Shown here in pieces: positions 26,260-32,513 of a DNA stretch of 32,513 nucleotides. Position numbers and translations under genes: made by a program. The notes beneath the pieces were generated by a model, which saw only the letters and a list, made by a program, of their open reading frames with translations, was not told where the DNA came from and made no database searches. The number at the start of each line of letters is the position of its first letter. The stretch's first letter is position 1. Origin of the DNA: Microbulbifer halophilus (GTDB taxonomy: Bacteria > Pseudomonadota > Gammaproteobacteria > Pseudomonadales > Cellvibrionaceae); assembly GCF_026183675.1 (NCBI RefSeq), contig NZ_JAPIVK010000036.1, positions 5,637-38,149 of the forward strand. The letters are read 5' to 3'.

Positions 26260-26702
26260 TCGTTCAGCTCTTCCAGAAACCGGTGCTTTTCCGCCGCGGT
26301 GGGCAGGCGGCACTGCGCGGGGCGGCCGAATAGCCGGTAGCGATTCCGGGCTATCAGGTCGTAGATCCGGTCGCGCAGTGGGCGCGGTACTATACGCAGT
26401 AGAGCCAGGTGACGCCAGGGACCCGGCAGTTGGGCGACGATGCGCAGGGCGGCCGCGCTGCGATGGTATTCGTCGCAGTGGCCGCCGTGGCATTCCAGGT
26501 AGATGACCGTCTCGTAGTGGTCCAGTGGCAGACCGAGTCTCTCCAGCAGTTGCCGGCCGGCGGGGGACTGGACCCGGCACAGGGTGAAAATGGCATCCCG
26601 GTCCCGCTCCAGCACAAGGCGGCTCCAGCCATTGCAGAGATTGCACTGGCTGTCGAACAGGATCAGCTTTCCCGGCAGGGACGGGGGCAGGGTGGGGTGC
26701 AA
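26256..26702 (-). CDS. DCC-family thiol protein (DUF393)
   Basis: The 148-residue protein carries the family motif near its start: LILFDSQCNLCNGW, with Asp17, Cys20 and Cys23 as a CxxC-type redox pair. The rest has VIYLECHGGHCDEYHRSAAAL and an aromatic, basic C-terminal half (RIYDLIARNRYRLFGRP), typical of DCC proteins. Function in the family is unproven; a thiol-disulfide role is proposed from the motif. The start is a TTG at 26702 with GGAGG six bases upstream; the upstream frame to 26894 reads through ImpA sequence and a hairpin. It is translationally coupled to tcdA, so a role near the sulfur relay is possible (inference). Confidence 0.88.
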   Translation of the reverse strand: MHPTLPPSLPGKLILFDSQCNLCNGWSRLVLERDRDAIFTLCRVQSPAGRQLLERLGLPLDHYETVIYLECHGGHCDEYHRSAAALRIVAQLPGPWRHLALLRIVPRPLRDRIYDLIARNRYRLFGRPAQCRLPTAAEKHRFLEELNE

Positions 26703-26744
26703 GGTGTGCCTCCAGTTGGTCCGCTGTAGTCGCCGGGGCGGGCC

Positions 26745-26769
26745 GCCGTCGCGGCGGGACCGCGACGGC
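26745..26769. repeat. Perfect hairpin between ImpA and DCC genes
   Basis: GCCGTCGCGG (26745-26754) and CCGCGACGGC (26760-26769) pair perfectly around a five-base loop. It lies in the 79-base gap on the minus strand. There is no T-run, so it is a weak stop or processing signal at most. Confidence 0.6.
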
Positions 26770-26781
26770 GCTGTGCACTTG

Positions 26782-29523
26782 TCAGAAGGGCCAGGCCATA
26801 TCGGCGCTGACCGGGACCTTCTCCACCCGGTTCCAGTCGTTGTTGTCCGGACCCACCCAGAGCACCCTATCCTGCGGCGGCAGGGTCCAGGCATCGAGCT
26901 GGGCGGCGGTTGCGCTGCCGTAGTCCACGCCCCAGATATCCCACAGTGGGCGCAGGTCGCGCCCGCTCAGGAAACTCGACATCAGCAGCATAAACTCGTT
27001 GCCGTTCAGTTCGGGTTTTTCCGCGAAACCGTCCAGGCCGAATTTGCTCCGCTCCGCGGTCCAGTCATCGGCACTGATATGGCTGAACTGGCGCTCGGCC
27101 AGATACAGCAGAGTGTAGATATTCCAGCCCCGGCTCGCCTCGCCGGTGACTTCGCGCCACAGCTGCGGCAACTGGGCATAGAAGGCCATGCGCTCGCCGT
27201 TGTCCGCGGCGTAGCTGTCGTCGGCCCAGATGGCGTCGTAGGCGACTCCGTAGGCATCGGCCCCGTCCGCGGCGCCGGCCTTGAGGGTCTCGAAGGTGTC
27301 GCGGTAGGCGATACGATCGCTGGATCTGTCTGTGGACTCTTCCTGCAGCAGGCGCCAGTTCTTGTGCAGCGGGAAGAGGTTGCAGGATACCTCGGCACTG
27401 CGACCGCCGTGGATCTTCAGCCGGTTGCGCTGCAGGTTGTGGCCGAGTTCGTGGCTCTCGCCCCAGCCGAAGGGATCCAGTGGCCAGGCCTGGTCGTAGG
27501 GGTTGCCGCTGCAGCCGGAGCCGCAGTGGGCGAAGCGGTCTACATTGATGTGCTGGACTTCCGGCAGCCCGTGGATCTGCGGGTTGCTGCAATCCCAGCC
27601 GAGTGCCGAGCACTTCAGTTCCACCAGCGGCGCCAGCTCCACGCCGCCGCCCTGGAAGCCGGCCAGGGCGTAGGCATCCCGCAGCATATATTCGAAAAGG
27701 TCTTCCAGGAACTGCTGGCTGCTGCCGCCGTAGCGGGAGTCGTTGATGGACTGGTTCAGCCGCTCGCGCAGGGAGTGGATCTCGGCAAAGGGCGAGCGTA
27801 TTTCCGCCCAGCTCAGCGGGTTGTACTGCAGCGCCGTGGCGAAGGCGGACTCGTCCATCGCGTCGCTGTATTGCAGGAAGGGATGCTGTACTGCGCCCTG
27901 CAGCTCCAGCTGGATCGTCTGCGTGTCGTCGGCACCGCTGTAGACCAGTTGCAGTGTGCCGCCGTAGGGGGAGGTCAGGGAGATACTTTGTCCCGCCGCC
28001 AGCGGTATTGCCGGGCTGGCGAGAAAGCGGGGGCGCGAGTATTCGTCCCACAGTCGGGTGGAGCCGGTGCGCTGGGTATTGATACGGACGGCTGTGGCGG
28101 CCGGGTTTTTGTCGCTGCGGCGGATGGTGATTCGCTGTCCCGGCGGGATATAGGCACCGATCGCCGTAAAGTGATCGCCCTGCACGGACAGGCTGACCTG
28201 ACCGTCCGCCGCTTGCGGGTCGCCGTCGAGCGGTGCGCTGAAACTGCCGAGGTCCGGTTGTGGAGACTGGATATCGCGCAGGTAGTGCACGCTGTAATCG
28301 GCGAAGAGGGCGCGCATAAAATCGATCTGTGCCGCGCTTTCCTTCTGCATCGGGTAGCGGATCTCGACGCGCCACAGGTCCCCCAGCAGTACCAGCAGTT
28401 TCAGCAGGCGCTGGCCGCGCTGGCGGAACAGCGGTCGCCCCTGGCGATCGAGGCTGTTGAGCATGTCGCGCATCTCGGCGGCGCCGTCCAGTAGGGCTGC
28501 TCGCAGCGCGGCGTCCTTGTCGCAGTCGCCCCCCGCCTCGCTCTCGCACAGGTTCCAGTCGACCGGGAAGCTTTCCGCCCTGAAGTTCTGTAGCGCCGTC
28601 TCGATGGGATTGTGTTCCTCCATGGCCGCGAGCATGGTCTCGATATCCGGCCAGTCCAGGGGGTCCTGGACAAAGTAGTTGCCGGGGTGATCGCCGAGGG
28701 CCATGCCCAGTTCCGCCGCGAGTGTGCGACCCAGTGGTGTGGCGTCCCAACCCCGGGTATGGACGTAGAGGATACCGATGCCGCGCTGGTGCGCGTTCTG
28801 CAGCAGTTGTTTCAGCGCCCCTTCGCCGCCTTCCGCGGGGCGGTCGCTGACGATCAGTACCCCGGCGCCGTCGAGGCAGTCGGCGGCACCGGGGCACTGG
28901 GCGATCCGGCTGTCGGGTAATTGTCGCGCCAGCCAATGGTTCAGCCCGTCCCGTTCGATGCCGGCTAGGGCGATGGCGTCAGGTGTGTGGCTGCCGGCCA
29001 GCCACCGCAGCAGGCCGCTGCCGAAGGCATCCATGCCGGTACTGTCTGTTTCCTCGACGTAGAATTCGAAACCAATGCCCGCGGCGCGCGCGCCCTCGAT
29101 TTGCACGGCACTGGCGAGGGAGCGCCCCCGATTGCTGCCGCGCAGGATGGGTACGCCGTTGCCGTAGAGAGCGTCGATAAAATGGCTGCTGCGGGGCACC
29201 GGGTAGGCCAGGGCGTCCTCGACGGCGAAGCCCTCCAGTATCTGTTGCCGCAGGGCCCGGAGGCGGGCCACCTCCGACAGTGCCGCGTCGATCAGGTCCT
29301 GTGGGTTGTCCAGCGCGCTGCTGTCGCCGTCGATCAGGGCCTGTTCCAGGGGATCCGCACCGGCCGGCTTTTCCCCGTCGCCGGTGTTGTCGTCGTCGCC
29401 ACTATTGCCGTTATCCGTCTGCTCACTGCCGTCTGCGGCGGTGTCGGATTTCTCATCGCCGCCGCTACCGCAGCCCTGCAGCAACCCCAGTACCAGAATA
29501 ACTCCGAACAACAGTCGACTCAT
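26782..29523 (-). CDS. impA: ImpA-family metallopeptidase, lipoprotein
   Basis: Large exported metallopeptidase of 913 residues. A lipoprotein signal peptide ends at lipobox LLQGC (Cys18) and is followed by an acidic Asp/Gly/Asn-rich linker (about 20-56). The body has alpha-rich and beta-sandwich regions and a catalytic segment ESHELGHNLQRN with the zinc motif HELGH at 691-695. The match in order and position to Pseudomonas aeruginosa ImpA (M88), which cleaves O-glycosylated proteins such as PSGL-1, is from memory of the family. Substrate here is probably extracellular glycoprotein or mucin (inference). The ATG at 29523 follows purine-rich AAGGGG. It is on the minus strand after the SlyD-like gene and before the DCC/tcdA pair. 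Confidence 0.9.
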   Translation of the reverse strand: MSRLLFGVILVLGLLQGCGSGGDEKSDTAADGSEQTDNGNSGDDDNTGDGEKPAGADPLEQALIDGDSSALDNPQDLIDAALSEVARLRALRQQILEGFAVEDALAYPVPRSSHFIDALYGNGVPILRGSNRGRSLASAVQIEGARAAGIGFEFYVEETDSTGMDAFGSGLLRWLAGSHTPDAIALAGIERDGLNHWLARQLPDSRIAQCPGAADCLDGAGVLIVSDRPAEGGEGALKQLLQNAHQRGIGILYVHTRGWDATPLGRTLAAELGMALGDHPGNYFVQDPLDWPDIETMLAAMEEHNPIETALQNFRAESFPVDWNLCESEAGGDCDKDAALRAALLDGAAEMRDMLNSLDRQGRPLFRQRGQRLLKLLVLLGDLWRVEIRYPMQKESAAQIDFMRALFADYSVHYLRDIQSPQPDLGSFSAPLDGDPQAADGQVSLSVQGDHFTAIGAYIPPGQRITIRRSDKNPAATAVRINTQRTGSTRLWDEYSRPRFLASPAIPLAAGQSISLTSPYGGTLQLVYSGADDTQTIQLELQGAVQHPFLQYSDAMDESAFATALQYNPLSWAEIRSPFAEIHSLRERLNQSINDSRYGGSSQQFLEDLFEYMLRDAYALAGFQGGGVELAPLVELKCSALGWDCSNPQIHGLPEVQHINVDRFAHCGSGCSGNPYDQAWPLDPFGWGESHELGHNLQRNRLKIHGGRSAEVSCNLFPLHKNWRLLQEESTDRSSDRIAYRDTFETLKAGAADGADAYGVAYDAIWADDSYAADNGERMAFYAQLPQLWREVTGEASRGWNIYTLLYLAERQFSHISADDWTAERSKFGLDGFAEKPELNGNEFMLLMSSFLSGRDLRPLWDIWGVDYGSATAAQLDAWTLPPQDRVLWVGPDNNDWNRVEKVPVSADMAWPF

Positions 29524-29657
29524 TTGCCCCTTGCCCCTCCCAGGCTTTCCTGTCTGTTTGGCGGTGGCATGATAGGGCTGCGTCGTGGTGGTTGCCGGAA
29601 CTGTTGCACGGTGCGGCAATTTTTCGGGGAGGTGTGGTACTGGCGGGGATGGGAAGA

Positions 29658-29683
29658 GGCGGCGGTCGAGGATAACCGCCGCC
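29658..29683 (-). terminator. Probable terminator after the SlyD-like gene
   Basis: GGCGGCGGT (29658-29666) and ACCGCCGCC (29675-29683) form a nine-base stem just after the isomerase stop. On the minus strand it is followed by the weak pyrimidine run TCTTCCC, so termination efficiency is uncertain. Confidence 0.5.
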
Positions 29684-29689
29684 GCAGGA

Positions 29690-30154
29690 TCAATGCACGT
29701 GGCCGTGATCGACCTCTTCCGGAGTGGCTTCGCGTACGGAGACCACTTCGATATCGAAGTGCAGTTCCACGCCGGCCAGCGGGTGGTTGCCATTGATGGT
29801 GACATTGTCGCCGTCAATCTCGATGACTTCGACTTCGATGGGCTGGCCTTCGGTGCTCTGGGCGCGGAATGCCATGCCCACTTCCAGCTTCTCCACACCG
29901 CCGAAAGCGCTGCGCGGCAGGGTCTGGATCAGTTCCGGATTCTGCGGGCCATAGGCCTCGTCCGGCGGGATGACGGCGGTGAATTTGTCGCCGGTGTCCT
30001 TCTCGAGCATTTCCCGCTCCAGACCGGGAATGATGTTGCCCACACCCTGCAGGTACTTCAGCGGTTCGCCACCGGACGAGGAGTCGATGACTGTGCCGTC
30101 GGCATCTTTCAGGGTGTAGTGCATTTCCACTACGGAGTGGTTGGCAATCTTCAT
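29690..30154 (-). CDS. FKBP-type peptidyl-prolyl isomerase, SlyD-like
   Basis: The 154-residue cytoplasmic isomerase has the SlyD layout: an FKBP core split by an inserted chaperone (IF) domain. Core motifs are VVEMHYTLKDADGTVIDSS, PLKYLQGVGNIIPGLEREM and the returning NHPLAGVELHFDIEVVSVREAT. The insert around residues 65-125 includes PPDEAYGPQNPELIQTLPRS. E. coli SlyD has a long His/Cys-rich nickel-binding tail; here only HGHVH remains at the C-terminus, so nickel handling is likely weak or absent. It stands alone, with a probable terminator downstream. FkpB is the main alternative, but the loop length favours SlyD. Confidence 0.9.
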   Translation of the reverse strand: MKIANHSVVEMHYTLKDADGTVIDSSSGGEPLKYLQGVGNIIPGLEREMLEKDTGDKFTAVIPPDEAYGPQNPELIQTLPRSAFGGVEKLEVGMAFRAQSTEGQPIEVEVIEIDGDNVTINGNHPLAGVELHFDIEVVSVREATPEEVDHGHVH

Positions 30155-30297
30155 GAATAATCTCTAGGAAGGTCGATGAGTGAAGTGGCGCCTATGGGAA
30201 AGGCTGCGAGCGGCCATTGTATTGACAGGTCCGCCGGGTCGCAACCGGCGGAGTTGTGCGGGGGATCGGGGCAGGGGGCGGAGTTTCGGCGGCTGTC

Positions 30298-30657
30298 TCA
30301 GCAGGCGATGCCGAGGTCCTCTTCGCAATCCTGGTAGAGGTTGCCGGCGGTTTCCACCAACTGATTGCTCAGTTGCAATGAAAAGCCCAGTTCAATCAGC
30401 CGCGCCTCGAGAAATTCCAGCATGGCTTCGAACAGAGTCGGGTTCAGGCCGCGGGCGAGAAAGCTGGCGCGGCTGCTGCGTACCGGTTCCTGCTGTGAGG
30501 AGAGGGCGTGGTTCAGAAATTGTGCCTGGCGGGTCTGCTGTTTGCGGTGATCACAGGTTTCGAACTGAGACAGGTGGCGGCCTATGGCCTGGTAAAATTC
30601 GCCTACCGTTCGGTTGACGAATCCGGTGCCGCCGACCTGATCCAACAGGTTGTTCAT
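30298..30657 (-). CDS. Truncated-hemoglobin-like protein lacking proximal His
   Basis: The 119-residue protein follows the group I truncated-globin pattern: LLDQVGGTGFVNRTVGEFYQAI at the A-B helices, QAQFLNHALSS before the loop, and GLNPTLFEAMLEFLEARLIELG in the later helices. Compared with Nostoc GlbN, where the heme-ligating His lies 10 residues before the Phe of PHFDAI, the equivalent residue here is the Phe of RASFLARGL. The usual heme ligand therefore seems to be replaced. It may bind heme differently or not at all; a sensor-like or structural role is possible. GGGGGAAG about eight bases before the ATG supports translation. It sits alone, 143 bases before the SlyD-like gene. The globin assignment is by pattern, not by search. 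Confidence 0.65.
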   Translation of the reverse strand: MNNLLDQVGGTGFVNRTVGEFYQAIGRHLSQFETCDHRKQQTRQAQFLNHALSSQQEPVRSSRASFLARGLNPTLFEAMLEFLEARLIELGFSLQLSNQLVETAGNLYQDCEEDLGIAC

Positions 30658-31083
30658 GATGGCTTCCCCCCAAGTGGAAGTTAATAGTCAGAGTATCCGG
30701 GAGATGAACTGTCCGCCGAGCCGAAAAAGAGCGACAGGGTTGTTTGACGGTGTCGCGGCTCAATGGCGATGAGTCTTTATGAGGCGGAGCCTACGGCATA
30801 ACATTTGTGCTGCCAACGAGGAGTCAAGAAATTGTCATCTTGTTCTTCGGGTTGTCTGGGACGGTTAAAGCGTGGACCAGCGGTCATGGGCAGGCCCCGG
30901 TTTTATACGCGTCGACGACCGCCGCAATTGCGGCGGCCGGGCCCGGTAAAAATGAAATGCAGGCGCGTATTGACGCTTGTCGGGTGCCGGGATCGCAGAG
31001 TCCAATATCGCGCCGGGGCCCGCATTGTCCGGAAAGCTGGTAGACTCACCGGTCGCATCCAATCATTCGAGCAGAGGTTAGCA
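30658..31083. other. 426-base gap with an 18-base palindrome
   Basis: The interval between two divergent genes must contain promoters for both. It holds the perfect palindrome CCGCCGCAATTGCGGCGG at 30919-30936 followed by a GGGCCC site. I see no supported gene, RNA or classical terminator; the open frame leading into the HIT gene is not homologous. Confidence 0.6.
30919..30936. promoter_or_regulatory. Perfect 18-base palindrome
   Basis: CCGCCGCAATTGCGGCGG reads the same on both strands. It is about 150 bases before the HIT-family start in a gene-free interval. It could be a dimeric regulator site or the stem of a hairpin; no known box is matched. Confidence 0.35.
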
Positions 31084-31509
31084 ATGGCGAGCATTTTTAC
31101 CCGGATCATCAATGGCGAACTGCCGGGGCACTTTATCTGGCGGGACGACAGGGCGGTGGCGATCATGACCATAGCACCGGTCAAGCCGGGTCACTGCCTG
31201 GTGATCCCCGTGGAGGAGATCAACCACTGGGACGACGTGCCGGAGGATCTCGCCGCACACCTGATGTCGGTGGCGCAGAAGGTGGCCAAGGGGCTGAAGG
31301 CTGTCTATCGTCCCGAGCGGGTGGGGGTGATGGTGGCCGGGCTGGAAGTCCCCCACACCCATTTCCACCTGGTGCCGGTGGACGCAATCGCGGAACTGGA
31401 TTTTTCCCTGCAAAAGCCGGCGGAAGCCGAAGAACTGGCTGCCGAGGCGCGGAAAATTCGCGCGGCCCTGAGTGAGATGGGACACACCGAGGCGGATTGC
31501 GGAGCGTGA
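31084..31509 (+). CDS. HIT-family nucleotide-binding hydrolase
   Basis: The 141-residue protein is a histidine-triad hydrolase or transferase that acts on nucleotide phosphoramidates or dinucleoside polyphosphates. It opens with SIFTRIINGELPG, and the triad PHTHFHLVPVD places His91, His93 and His95 at the HxHxH site; APVKPGHCLVIPVEE is also typical. The usual Cys in the N-terminal CIFC segment is absent. AGAGG seven bases before ATG 31084 supports this start over the long upstream frame from 30805. It is followed by the DUF2807 gene, 108 bases downstream on the same strand, without a clear link. The substrate is not predictable. Confidence 0.93.
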   Translation: MASIFTRIINGELPGHFIWRDDRAVAIMTIAPVKPGHCLVIPVEEINHWDDVPEDLAAHLMSVAQKVAKGLKAVYRPERVGVMVAGLEVPHTHFHLVPVDAIAELDFSLQKPAEAEELAAEARKIRAALSEMGHTEADCGA

Positions 31510-31617
31510 GGGATCCCGAGCTCGGGCATTCGGGGTGGTTTTCGCAGCCGCTGCATCCGAACGGGACCGATGGATCGTCTATCGGGCAGAGCCGGTAAAA
31601 ACTACGAGAGGACACCC

Positions 31618-32418
31618 ATGGCCGTCATGAACTTTCCCGCCCGCCCCGCGACGCTTCTGCTGCTGGTCGCATTGATTGCCTGTGCAGCGGTGCGCGCGGA
31701 CGAAACCAGAAGCAGGCAGTTCGATGTCTCGGGTTATGACCGCATCGAACTGAAGGGCAGCTCGCAACTTGAGGTGGTGCAGGGCGACACTTTTACCGTC
31801 GAGGCCCGGGGCTCCGCCGAGGCCGTGGCCAGCGCCGGCGCCGAGGTGCACGGCGACACGCTGGAGCTCTGGGTGGGTAATAAACGCGAGCATTTCTTCG
31901 GGCTGGTGACCATCAGTGGCGATCAGTCGGTCCGGTTCCGGGTCACTCTGCCCGCGGTGCGGGAAATCCTGGTGACCGGTTCCGGAGAGGTGCGCGCCGA
32001 CACCCTGGAGAGCGAGGCGCTGGAGCTGCGGGTCACCGGTTCCGGCGAGCTTCGGGTCGACAAGGTGGCCGCCGAATCCCTGCTGGCGTCGATTACGGGC
32101 TCCGGCGACCTGTTGCTGGGCACGGTACTGGCCGTGGATGGCGAGGCCTCGATCAAGGGATCCGGCGACCTGCACCTGGACAGCTATGCCGGCGAGAGCC
32201 TGAAGGCAGAGATCAAGGGCTCCGGCGACATGACTGTCGGCGGCCGTGTCGCCGAGCTGGAAGTCGGCCTGATGGGGTCCGGTGATTTCGTTGGCCGCAA
32301 GCTGCAGGCCGACAGCGCCGGCGGCTCGATAATGGGGTCCGGCGATATCGTCCTCCGCCGGCCGGCGCAGGAGTCTTTCTCGGTCATGGGGTCCGGGGAG
32401 ATAGCGTTGGTTGAGTGA
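31618..32418 (+). CDS. DUF2807 (GIN-type) exported repeat protein
   Basis: The 266-residue precursor has a signal segment at 1-27. It ends AVRA before DET, and LIAC inside it could alternatively be a lipobox at Cys22. The mature protein begins FDVSGYDRIELKGSSQLEVVQGD, the DUF2807 head, and continues as a beta-helix. GSG motifs occur at residues 121, 141, 161, 181, 201, 220, 240 and 258, an almost strict 20-residue rung. The matching DNA repeats GG(C/T)TCCGG every 60 bases from about 31978 to 32398. GAGAGGA six bases before ATG 31618 supports the start. The family is linked to cell-surface or adhesin-like roles, but its function is unproven. Confidence 0.92.
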   Translation: MAVMNFPARPATLLLLVALIACAAVRADETRSRQFDVSGYDRIELKGSSQLEVVQGDTFTVEARGSAEAVASAGAEVHGDTLELWVGNKREHFFGLVTISGDQSVRFRVTLPAVREILVTGSGEVRADTLESEALELRVTGSGELRVDKVAAESLLASITGSGDLLLGTVLAVDGEASIKGSGDLHLDSYAGESLKAEIKGSGDMTVGGRVAELEVGLMGSGDFVGRKLQADSAGGSIMGSGDIVLRRPAQESFSVMGSGEIALVE

Positions 32419-32434
32419 CCGGCGTTGATCCGGC

Positions 32435-32467
32435 AAAAGCGCGCTGGCCCCGGCCGGCGCGCTTTTT
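32435..32467 (+). terminator. Rho-independent terminator after the DUF2807 gene
   Basis: AAAAGCGCGC (32435-32444) pairs with GCGCGCTTTT (32457-32466), with an inner GGCC/GGCC stem, followed by Ts to 32467. It ends the DUF2807 transcript 17 bases after the stop. Confidence 0.9.
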
Positions 32468-32513
32468 ATATGTGCGCCAGGCATGGCGCGTAGCGCCGTG
32501 ACTGGCGCTGTTC

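Noticed and set aside
26584..28494. 636-residue plus-strand frame opposite ImpA
   Set aside because: Shadow frame; the minus strand encodes the metallopeptidase with HELGH motif.

Overview
The window is chromosomal, GC-rich DNA of a gammaproteobacterium, most likely a marine member of the Cellvibrionales (Microbulbifer-like). That placement is an inference from gene content (ImpA-type metallopeptidase, OruR/VirS-type AraC regulators, the CsdA/CsdE/TcdA set, DUF4399 and DUF2807 proteins) and from codon style, not from a marker gene. I see no tRNA, rRNA, CRISPR array, insertion sequence or prophage. Genes are mostly housekeeping or accessory-metabolic, and many intergenic gaps carry short REP-like inverted repeats.

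Layout. 149-2188 is ligA, flanked on both sides by CCCTCTCCC/GGGAGAGGG palindromes. 2479-5102 holds a hypothetical protein, a secreted DUF4399 protein, fumC, and a 39-residue membrane protein convergent to fumC. 5245-6501 is a two-gene unit: a small membrane protein and an AraC regulator. 6681-10677 is a fatty-acid block (597-residue acyl-CoA dehydrogenase, SCP2-like protein, FadD), with a clear terminator after the dehydrogenase. 10678-11600 has repeats, a terminator, a doubtful micro-ORF and a PsiE-family membrane protein. 11781-15896 on the minus strand has an M28 lipoprotein peptidase, an M14 cytosolic-type carboxypeptidase and a YSC84/SYLF lipoprotein. A strong terminator and a repeat-rich stretch that may be a small RNA lie between the last two. 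16084-16557 is a small lipoprotein.

16871-22154 is the best defined accessory locus. An AraC regulator is divergent from a four-gene, tightly packed operon: flavin monooxygenase, bile-acid:sodium-symporter-family transporter, extended SDR and classical SDR. It resembles the mycobacterial virS/mymA arrangement and probably imports and oxidises a ketone, steroid-like or fatty compound (inference). A LysE-family exporter follows on the opposite strand.

22938-26702 is a sulfur-transfer and tRNA-modification region. A TatD-family nuclease overlaps a gene in which cysteine desulfurase CsdA and sulfur acceptor CsdE are one polypeptide. Convergent to it is tcdA, translationally coupled to a DCC-family thiol protein. 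26782-30657 on the minus strand holds a large ImpA-family lipoprotein metallopeptidase, a SlyD-like FKBP isomerase and a truncated-globin-like protein with Phe at the proximal heme-ligand position. The window ends with a HIT-family hydrolase and a DUF2807 protein built of 20-residue GSG repeats, closed by a strong terminator.

The items most worth a second look are the CsdA-CsdE fusion, the globin lacking its proximal His, the candidate small RNA near 15024-15220 and the AraC/FMO/transporter/SDR operon.
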